This document shows positions 55,612 to 64,000 of a stretch of 64,000 bases of DNA, in pieces; positions within the stretch are counted from its first letter, which is position 1, and the number at the start of each line of letters is the position of its first letter. Source of the DNA: Arcuatula senhousia. Its lineage: Eukaryota > Mollusca > Bivalvia > Mytilida > Mytilidae. Below the pieces are notes generated by a model, which saw only the letters and a list, made by a program, of their open reading frames with translations, ran no database searches and had not been told where the DNA came from. The stretch is taken from contig OZ020307.1 in NCBI GenBank assembly GCA_963971305.1, positions 56,789,702 to 56,853,701 on the forward strand, written 5' to 3'. A program made the translations under genes and the position numbers.

Positions 55612-55674
55612 GGTGTGTCAGTAAAAGATCATTCCGACGGCCGAAGGCCGGAGGGGTGAACTTACTGACACACC
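55612..55674. repeat. Short hairpin GGTGTGTCAGTAA/TTACTGACACACC
   Basis: A 13-bp stem (55612-55624 with 55662-55674) around a GC-rich loop with GGCCGAAGGCC. Additional weak pairing lies outside (AATAGTTAT with ATAACTATT). Similar in style to the hairpins at 32938 and 53706. Confidence 0.65.
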
Positions 55675-55833
55675 AAGTCCGAATTTTATAACTATTTTAC
55701 ATCCCAGCCTTCAAAAAATGTCATGTACAATATAAATACAAACATTAGAATACATTCTGCTTATTTAGAATTAATTAAAACACATTTTGATACTATGTAT
55801 AGAGTATCCGTATTAGGCCTCTTCAATATTCTT

Positions 55834-56644
55834 CACTGTCCTTAACGGGATCGGTTAAGAAAACGGTACTTCGGTTGAGTACGGGTAAAATGGTGGACAT
55901 AAATCCTAAGCGAAGGTAAGCACCCTATTTCTGGTGTTTAAACATGTGTCAGTGGAGTAAAATGGTAGTGAAATGTGTTATTTTGTGTAAATAATATTTT
56001 CTAGCCCATTTAAAGCCTGCATTTTATTGGAATAAAAGCTATTTAATAATAGGTGAAATGTAAACAAACTTCGGTGAAGACAGTGTCTAGTCCACCTGTA
56101 CTGGTATTGATTAACCTAAAAATAGTTTACGGTAAAGAATTAAAATGACTTTACGGTGAAGAACAGTATTGAAACAATAAAAAGTTGCTTTTTCATTTTA
56201 CAAAGAAGCAAAGTTATTGAAAAAATCTGAAACAAAGTTTGAATGGAGGAAAAGATTAAAAGCAATAATTGGATTCATGTATAAAATCGTATCCGTATGC
56301 ATTCTTTTAACTGTCTAATCTTTACCGTTGACTTTTTGTAAGCTCAGCCGTATACCAATACAGATAAAAAATATATAAGTACAGGTGAACGTGATCGATC
56401 TCAACCGCATTTGTTTACAAATTAGAATACCTAAATACTTAATTGTAGGCCAATTAGATCAAAGTCAGCGGGTTGAAAAGTGTACTGGAGAAAAATATGC
56501 AAACATTTATGCATTTACAATGTACAAAGTAAGCAAAAACAACGTAAGTAAAGAAACTTACCTTCGCTTCGAATTTCGTCCTCCATCTTGGTCATACTTA
56601 ACCATAGTCTAAAAATTTCTCAACCGATCCCGTTAAGGACAGTG
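55834..56644. mobile_element. 811-bp TIR element with CACTG ends
   Basis: CACTGTCCTTAACGGGATCG at the left is matched in inverted form at the right (56616-56644), with one mismatch in about 29 bp. TTCTT flanks both ends (55829-55833, 56645-56649). The short frame at 56385-56612 has no recognisable motif. The superfamily is uncertain: CACTG ends recall CACTA/Chapaev-type elements, but a 5-bp duplication is not diagnostic. Confidence 0.7.
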
Positions 56645-57799
56645 TTCTTTATGTACAAATTTTTAACACATGATTTGCATCGGTGTCGTGGTCTAATGGA
56701 TATGAAGGAGGAGTAGGAATGACTTTGACCGTCGTTCCAATCTCCGTGGGAACTATGTATTTTTCAATCAATTATTCTTTGCTGTTCATGTTGATTTTAT
56801 AATTTTGCTATGTCGAACTTAGTGAAAACAAAAGAAAAAGAATTTACGGTGTCCAACCCCGCACAGTTGATTCCGGAAGTAGTGCGTCTTTCAATGGTAA
56901 ACAAGGAAGGAAATTTGAGAATTTACTAAGAAAACTTTGAATATGAATACAATGAATTGTTAAAAAATACTTTTTGAGTATGTTTCGTGCAAAGTTAACC
57001 TTTCCTGAAATCATTAATTCACAAATACAACAATTCTTAATCATTCGCCGTATACATGGTATACTTTTGAAAACGCATTAGGGTCATCGTATTTTATGAG
57101 AAAAATTAACAGAAAAATCATACATATTTAGTACTATACAATAATACTTTTAAATAATCTTCTGGGTATCAACAGAAACGTGATAAGTATAGATTTGGAA
57201 ATCACTCAACAATTGGAGGAAAAACTACATACTTTGAAAGAAAAAAAAGATCATAGTTATTTTTTTCTTTACTGTACGTCTCTTTGCAATGATACTGTAC
57301 GGTTCGTAGCGCGCAATCACTCTGAAACTGTACGGCCCGTTGGACCTTTTTGTGCATCAAACGTGGTGAAAGGTATCTCAACCAACCATTCCGTATTCTT
57401 CTCAAGTAAAAGACTTAACTTTCAATACGTTTTCAAATTATAAAAACATTGGGGACTTTGTTTTAATTATTAATAGTTAACCTTCCTAGTCTACTCGTTA
57501 ACAGACATTGTGAGATATTGTCAACAGTCAAATAAAAACAACAACCAAATAATTAGTCGTCTGCAGGCCCAGGAGATGAATAGGTCCACAGCAGAGTCCA
57601 ACTTATCGTAAGAGGCATTCTATTGTACCTTTAAATAACTGATATAGCGTTGCAATGGCATAAAACACCAATCCGCTTACTCATTTGCTCGGAATATTGT
57701 AAACATTGACTGTACATGTAGCTGTATAATATCATCGAGATTCATGAAGCAAAAATCCTATAAAGGAACAATGACCAGGGGGATAACTTTCCATTTATT

Positions 57800-58050
57800 T
57801 GTTTTGTCTTTGAAATTTCCGGTTGTTAAATTTAAATTTGTTTAAAACACAAGGTTTATCATGTATATTTCCTTGAATTGCACACGTTTAAAATCCTCGG
57901 TGCTGAATTTGTCATTCTCTAATGTCTCTGGTCGAACCTCAGGATTTGAGTACTTTTTGTTCAATATTTCTGGTTTTTGGTCTTCTAATGAGTTGATTCA
58001 AATTCTGCTGATTAGAGGTTACTCCTTGAAATATCGATTTACAGCATAAC
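57800..58050 (+). repeat. Diverged copy of the hammerhead-bearing repeat
   Basis: Matches the 384-bp monomer at low similarity (TTGTTAAATT, ATCCTCGGTGCTG, TTTGAGTACTTTT, GAGGTTACTCCTTGAAATAT). At the ribozyme site (58004-58046) the core reads CTGATTA, changing invariant G8, and stem III has a mismatch. Dead copy. Confidence 0.65.
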
Positions 58051-58317
58051 CAACATCACTAAGGTCGCGTTTCATAAAACAGCTACATGCAAGGTTTAAA
58101 AACAACCCGACAAAGAACAACATCTGAATTACAAACAAAGGTAATTATTATACTTAAATCCATCAAAAGCTGCAAACCCATACCAACTAAACCAAGATCC
58201 ATTAAGAACTTGCATAGAGTATTTTCCCATATTCAATTACAAAAATAACCTGGCAATATACCTAAATGACTTGCGAACTGAACACGTCTGACCTATATAC
58301 AACAGAGGTTCTAGATA

Positions 58318-58916
58318 TACACTTGGACAAAAGTAAGGGACCACCTGAAAATCAACAAAGTTTTCAAAGTGATAAATTTTTATCTTAAACATTAAAAATA
58401 AAATTAACCAATGGCTATATGGAATTGTCATCAAACCAACTTTAGATTTAATCAAGAAAAACAGAAATTATTCTTATAAAAGACTGGCAATGGGCAGTGA
58501 ATTTGCCTCGTTGAAAAATTTTAGGCAAAAATAGGGGGCATAATTTTTTTCACGATATGTGAAAATTTGAACAATATCGAACTTGAAAGCTTTATTTTAT
58601 TGTTGGAAAATGGTAATTCTTTACGTTTAGGTCATCTTTTACACAATCAAGAACAAATTCATAATTACAGATAATTTTTGCTGCAAACTTTTTTGGATTT
58701 TTTTGGGATAATTTTACCGATGTTCACAAAAGGCAAACTGTTGGTCACAAATGTAATGGTTTCATGACAACAAAACGTTTAAACATTAGCGGACATATTA
58801 GTCTTTTATCACCATGTATGTATTTGATCAAATTCATATGCTTCTTTACGAAAATAAGAAAACAAAACTATTGAAAATTTTAAAAATTGGTGGTCCTTAA
58901 CTTTTGTCCAAGTGTA
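58318..58916. mobile_element. 599-bp Tc1/mariner-like MITE
   Basis: Ends are TACACTTGGACAAAAGT and ACTTTTGTCCAAGTGTA, continuing as GGGACCACC/GGTGGTCC with small differences. TA flanks at 58316-58317 and 58917-58918. ACTTGGACAAAAGT-like ends and a TA target are typical of Tc1-like elements. No transposase frame, so non-autonomous. Confidence 0.85.
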
Positions 58917-58919
58917 TAT

Positions 58920-60175
58920 AATCCGTAACATTAAAGACCTATCTCACTCACTTGCATCTGTTGCAAATTTAGAACATGTTGTCGTTGGCTCAAAAATTAT
59001 TTACCCTTTACAACATGGTTTTCAAAAAAAGGAGATTGTGTGAAACTCAACTTTTGAAATTCATTGACGACATTATTAATAATCACGACAACTCTACTCA
59101 TTACAAGCAGATGTTTTAATTATAGTTTTTTTAAAGCATTCGACAGAGTGAGTCACAATCTCCTCACTCAACAATAACATACCATGGCATTTAAGGTAAA
59201 ACAAAGATTTTGATTTAACATTTACAAATAAGAAGAAAGAAAAGAAAAACCAACAACGACAAACCACACACATATAAGAACAGGTATACATGTATATCAA
59301 TTGAGTCGGGAGTTCCTCAGGGTTCTGCACTAGGCCTAGCCTTTTTTTTAACATAAACCTTATTCCCGTAGGTTTAACGTCAACATTAAGATTATTTTCC
59401 GATGACACTTTTGTGTATTTGCATGTAGCTTTTATACCCAACAAACATAGTGATACGCCACAGAAATGAACTCGGGGAATGTGAACAACGCAGGAAAATG
59501 AAATTTATTCCAAATACCTTTAACGTCTTGTCCATATTACGAAACAAAAAATATCTTTAAATACAAATACTTACTCAATGGCCATAAACGTCATAAACTT
59601 GAACATGTTTACTCCGCAAAATACCTAAGTGTATCAACACAATCTAACCTAATATGGGACAGACACATGAACAACATCACCACTATAATGCTAACAAAAC
59701 TCAAGGTATTCTATCCAGAAATATCAACATCAGTTTCACCCGATAAAAAAGCAGTCATACAAATCACTAGTTAAACCTTTAATGGAGTATGCCTGCTGTG
59801 TGTGGGACTCATACACACAGTTAGACATAACAATGATGAAAAAGTGCAGCGCAGGAATGCAAAGTACATGCATGTCTTTAGTCGCTTCCATAAAACATCA
59901 AGCGTTTGTGACATGATCCAATATGTGAACTGGAGATCCTTACCAAACAATTGATAGACTTCAGCTGAGCCATGCTTTATAAAATAAAAAAGGAAAACAG
60001 ATAAGATATAACCTTATTAAACGGAACCGGTTCACCAGACACATGCTCCGTCTCTCCTACCGAAGTCTGCAGTCTCGTCTACAAATCCGTCAACAAACAT
60101 TCTTTCCCCGAAGAATATGGAACTGAAAACCACCTTCCTTTGGACGCTGTCCAGAGTGATTCAGTTGAGCTTTTC
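58920..60175 (+). pseudogene. Dead CR1/Jockey-type reverse transcriptase
   Basis: In scattered frames: HGFQK (about 59020), KAFDRVSHNLLTQ (about 59137), ESGVPQGSALG (about 59305), LFSDDTFVYLH (about 59391; catalytic FADD now FSDD), VKPLMEYACCVWDSYT (about 59770) and FFPRRIWN (about 60100). These follow the RT order of CR1-type elements, as at 22882-26614. Multiple stops and shifts make it non-functional. No PHD or endonuclease part was recognised upstream. Confidence 0.75.
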
Positions 60176-60229
60176 TAGGCAGCTGTCTTAGTAATTCAAC
60201 ACTAAATTCACAAGTCTTTTTTTTTGTAC

Positions 60230-60527
60230 GTCCGTTTATGTAATTTGCGTGTGTTTGTGTGTGTGTTTGTTGATGTTTAACGCCCTTTATCGACGCACCT
60301 GGGCCATATAGGGCTGTCAGTTTTAATGGTGGAGGAAACCGGAGTACCCGGAGGAAACAACCGACCGTGGGCAGGTAACTGACAAACCTAAACACATACA
60401 GTTGGGGAAGTGCCTTATTTGTTAAATACAAACGGGACTCAAACACCAGCTGAGAGGTGATCGGCTAGTGATCAATAGTGTGGTATTTAAACTAGCGCCT
60501 TAGACCACTCGGCCACCTAGGCCCCTT
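60230..60527 (-). mobile_element. tRNA-derived SINE
   Basis: Read on the minus strand, it starts GGGGCCTAGGTGGCCGAGTG, then TGGTCTAAGGCGCTAG (tRNA A-box region, Leu/Ser type), then GGTGTTTGAGTCCC (degenerate B box). An unrelated body follows, with a CCTCCGGGTACTCCGGTTTC-like segment, then AAGGGCGTTAAACATCAAC and an AC-rich tail. The tRNA half lacks an intact cloverleaf, so this is a SINE head, not a tRNA gene. Minus-strand frames across it are not coding. Confidence 0.7.
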
Positions 60528-60539
60528 ATGCAGTTTTGA

Positions 60540-62080
60540 ACTTGATATGTAAAAGGTAAAAGAACAAGCTATGATGTTTACATTTGTGCAGATGTTTAAA
60601 ACATTCAGGCGATAGTAAATTTCTGATTTGCAAGATTTAAAAAAAAAATTTCCTTATTTGTGTATAGTTTTCTCTTTGCTTAGAAATATATATTTAGTTT
60701 TATTTTTACATAAACCTCCCTATCGCACTGTCGGCGTTATTTGTGAAAAATTCAATACGCTGAAGTAGGCCAATTAAACAGAAGAAGTAAACACACAAGA
60801 GACGGTTTGTTGCATGCAATACATTATTATATATGTGAGTACTCTTTTATTTATAGAGTAAGGGATCAAAAAGATGTCATTAAAAAGAATCACGGAAAAC
60901 CTGGGACAGTGATTATTGTACGAGCCTAACGGACAGGAACTGGAACTGGAACTGTGAGGAGTTTGGTCAAGCTCCTCGAAGTTCGAGTTCTAGGTCAAAC
61001 ACCTCGTTCATAAGGTTTGCAGTCAAACTTCTCTCATGCAGCTCTTTTGAATAACTTTTCCTTACTTTAAAATACTTAGTAACTACTTGAACCGTTTGCA
61101 TAACAAACTCGAGCAACAGTTTTTATGTGTTTTTTTATTTATGAACTTTAGATAGAATATGCGTAGTGTGTTAGCAATGAGCCGTACAGTTTGATTTCCA
61201 TAAAAAGCAACGAGCCGTACAGTATTTAGCTACTACAGCTAGAAATTTTAATTGTCGAATTCATTCATGAAAGCAACTTAAAACAATAGGTACCTGCTTC
61301 AGAAACAGGAAAATATAATTTTTATTTTAAAATTTTCACTTCCTGTATTTTTTTTTATTTCATTTCCGTTCAGTCGAATTTTTTCTCCCTTTCCTCACAA
61401 TGAATTCAAACTGTATACCGAAATAAATTGGCCTAGAGTAACGACGCTTTGGCCGTTGTTTGCAATAAAATTTCAGAAAAAATAATTAAAAAGTAGAGAA
61501 AATAGCAAAACACACAAAATTTGCATTTGGCGTGCATCAACGTGCATTCATCAAATAATTTGAAACTTGGTATTTTGACAGAAATTGCACAGATAAATAC
61601 AAGGGATACCACTTCTCATTTCATCTACGTTAGGGTCACAATTAATTTTAGAAGTGAAATATCTACGAATTAACAAATCTCTTAATGAAATGATTTATTG
61701 GAGTAGCTACTGAGTATTAAATTTTTAGTGCTTGATTTAAATGGCTCTAGTGCTTTTATTAACAAACATAAAAGCTTAAAATTTGAACAAAGGCCAAAAT
61801 ACTATTTTGCTGTTTAAAATTGTCAACGTTCAAATAAGCAAAGACTGTCAAAACATGTGTTTTTCCTTCAAATTGTCATTTGAGATCAACAAATGAAGAT
61901 GCGTTTTTCGAATTCATTAAAAATGTATCAAAAAAGATGCATGTAATAGCGGTAAATATAATCAATCGTATGTGTTTAAGGAGTAACACCACTGAAAAAA
62001 ATACAACTCTCACCTAGTTAGAAAAACATGCCTGTTTATTTTTTAATTTTTGCAATTCCGTAATTATTTCGGTTCCGGAC
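60540..62080. other. Non-coding stretch
   Basis: No gene or recognisable element apart from the CTGTACGG-type motifs near 61180-61222. AT-rich. Confidence 0.35.
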
Positions 62081-62133
62081 TGCACTACTTCTAAAATGCA
62101 CTCTACGGAGGTTGGACACCGTGGAATAATAGA

Positions 62134-62570
62134 GTTGAAAAAGTAGAACAGGGAATTCCGAGGGATGATCCGGCTCAGATCACCCCTGTTAGGACAAAAG
62201 ATCTTGGATGTAATAAAATAAATAAAGATAATAAGATGGTCATGGTCATCTCAGTACAACAATCCTCAAAACACTAATCAAAACAAACACTAACCAATAC
62301 GTATACGTTCATTTTAATTTGAAATATCCATCAGTGACTGAAAACGAAGGAAGAATTTTTTAAGGGACCGTATTAGCGCATTTTCTTGTTACCTTGGTCT
62401 AAGAGTCGGTCACGGAGACAACAGTGTCGTGTACAAAAATCAGAAAAAAACAATACAAGCCCTGGCATATCGAATAAGTTGTGAAGTTTAAATACCGTAA
62501 GCAGGTGAGGTAGGTATGTTGCTTTCAAGGTTAGGGAAATTAATAATTTGAAAATTAAAGTTGTCACTTT
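62134..62570. other. Non-coding stretch
   Basis: No supported gene or repeat. Confidence 0.35.
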
Positions 62571-62572
62571 TT

Positions 62573-64000
62573 AGCTCACCTGACGGGTCATGTGAGCTAT
62601 TGGCGTCACTTGGCGTCCGTCGTCCGTCGTCCGTCGTCCGTCCGTCGTCCGTCCGTAAACTTTTTCAAACGTTAACTCCTCTGACACCATAAGTTCAATT
62701 GAAACCAAATTTGGTGTAGTTGATCTTTAGGGTATGGCCTACAAAACTTTTGTTCGGATTTTTGATTTTTTAAAAAACATGGCCGCCGTGGCTAAAAATA
62801 GAACATAGGGGTAAAATGCAGTTTTTTGCAAATAACTCAAAAACGGCTACAGATATCAAAATTCTGGCATAGGGTATAAGTGATCAGCACCTTAAGATCT
62901 ACCTACCCTGAAATTTTGAAGAAAATCCAACAACCCATGTAGGAGTTATTGCCCTTTTTCTGGATTTTTTCAAAATTTTGCACTTATTTAGCTCAATATC
63001 TTGAAAACTATACGAGATATTTTAAAAATTCAAATTGCATATGATTAAGCACATCAAGATCTACATTTCATGTAATTAGGTCAAAGCTGTAGAACCATTT
63101 CTTTTAGGAGTTATGGCCCTTAAAGCGTCAAATTCTACCATTTTTCATTACTTTTACCCTGAATTTCAAAGATTAACTTGTCTGACACCATACATCCAAC
63201 TTCAACCAAACTTGGCACAGTTGTTAAATAGCATCAATGCTACAATTCTATTGTTCGGATTTTTGATTCGTCAAAAAATATGGCCTCCATGGCTTAAAAT
63301 AGAACATAGGGGTCAAATTACAGTTTTTTGCAAATAACTCAAAAACGGTAACAGATACCAAAATTCTGATGGGAGACAAAAGTGATTAGCGTCTCAAGAT
63401 CTACCTGCTCTGAAATTTTCAAGGAGATCCAACAAACGACATAGGAGTTATTGCCCTTTTTCTGGATTTTTTTTCAAATTTTTTCACTTATTTAGCCCTA
63501 TATCTTGAAAACTATAAAAGATATTTCAAAAATTCAAATTGCATATGATTAAGCACATCAAGATCTACAATTCATGTTATTAGGTCAAAGCTGTAGAACA
63601 ATTTCTTTTAGGAGTTATGGCTCTTAAAGCGTCAATATTTACCATTGTTCATTACTTTTCCCCTGACTTGTCTGAAACGGTAAGACCAACTGCATCTTAA
63701 CATAGCACACTGTTTGATAGCTTATATGCTACAACTCTATCGTTCAGATTTTTGATTCGTAAAAAAACATGGCCACCATTGCTAAAAATAGAACATAGGG
63801 GCAAATTTCATTTTTTTGCTAATAACTCAAAACTGGTTTCAGATATCAAAATTGTGCATGAATCAAAAGTGATCAGCATATTAAGATCTACCTGTCCTGA
63901 ATTTTGGAAAAGATCTGACTGCTGATGTGGGAGTTATTGTTCTTTTTCCTAATTTTTGTCAAATTTGCACTTATTTAGCCCAATATCCTGAAAACTAACC
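62573..64000 (+). repeat. AGCTCAC-family element, copy 4 (runs off the window)
   Basis: Starts AGCTCACCTGACGGGTCATG, then GTCCGTCGTCCGTCGTCCGT. Units of about 490-500 bp follow (starts near 62670, 63170 and 63665; landmarks CTCTGACACCAT, AAACATGGCC, GCAAATAACTCAAAAACGG, GATCTACCT). The 3' end lies beyond the window. Closest in unit type to the copy at 46965-47894. Confidence 0.75.

Larger units (their letters stand above)
56846..62133. mobile_element. Possible 5.3-kb TIR element, nested
   Basis: ACGGTGTCCAACC near the left end and GGTTGGACACCGT at the right end form a 13-bp terminal inverted repeat. A looser match follows (GGAAGTAGTGC near 56874 with GCACTACTTCTA near 62083). CTGTACGG-type motifs occur inside both ends (about 57295-57330, 61180-61222) in opposite orientation. 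No transposase was recognised and no clear target duplication. The interior carries a Tc1-like MITE, a dead LINE and a SINE, so it could be a composite of old insertions. Confidence 0.4.

Noticed and set aside
60090..60446. 118-codon minus-strand frame
   Set aside because: Crosses the SINE body and the dead LINE end; no motif and no splice context.
60430..60527. tRNA-Leu/Ser-like gene on the minus strand
   Set aside because: A and B boxes are recognisable but the cloverleaf is not complete and a SINE body and tail follow; called a SINE head.

Overview
This window looks like intergenic and intronic DNA of an animal with a large, repeat-rich, AT-rich genome. A bivalve mollusc is most likely, probably a mussel. 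The basis is GT-AG spliced exons, APE-type non-LTR retrotransposons, tandem-repeat elements with GTCC/ACGG microsatellites of the kind described in oysters and mussels, and tandem copies carrying hammerhead-ribozyme motifs like the retrozymes reported from mussels. The species assignment is an inference. No rRNA gene, functional tRNA gene, CRISPR array or bacterial-style operon is visible.

Layout. 1-8.5 kb: AT-rich non-coding DNA with a TA-flanked MITE (2660-3242), a lone ribozyme-repeat copy on the minus strand (about 3376-3560) and a 2.9-kb terminal-inverted-repeat (TIR) element (4973-7853) enclosing a second, different hammerhead motif (6043-6084). 8.5-12.8 kb: two degraded copies of one LINE family, tail to tail. 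13.07-21.3 kb: three tandem copies of a roughly 310-bp cassette that includes a 16-bp minisatellite. Each copy is split by later insertions: a 2.0-kb TIR element, a 342-bp MITE, a 4-kb LINE with an unbroken 1102-codon frame, and a 1-kb tandem-repeat element. The copies serve as each other's empty sites, so several insertion boundaries and target duplications can be read directly. 22.3-26.8 kb: a small hAT-like MITE and a nearly full CR1-like LINE with a 2A-like motif, PHD finger, endonuclease and reverse transcriptase, broken by a frameshift and a 208-bp MITE.

29.7-37.0 kb holds the only convincing host gene. It has at least seven plus-strand exons, all joining in phase 1, and encodes an acidic, low-complexity protein that I do not recognise. 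Its introns carry several repeats. 38.8-40.06 kb is a tandem array of about 384-bp monomers with four hammerhead motifs, two of them intact. 41.09-45.74 kb is a near-perfect palindrome of about 4.66 kb whose arms differ mainly by one 171-bp repeat unit.

46-64 kb is again repeat-dominated: tandem-repeat elements beginning with AGCTCAC, a second MITE of the CTGTAAACC family, a LINE fragment, TIR elements at 52.7-54.5 and 55.8-56.6 kb, a possible 5.3-kb TIR element enclosing a dead CR1-type reverse transcriptase, a Tc1/mariner-like MITE and a tRNA-derived SINE. The most notable signals are the ribozyme-bearing tandem array, the giant palindrome, the cassette array with readable empty sites, and the uniformly phase-1 gene.
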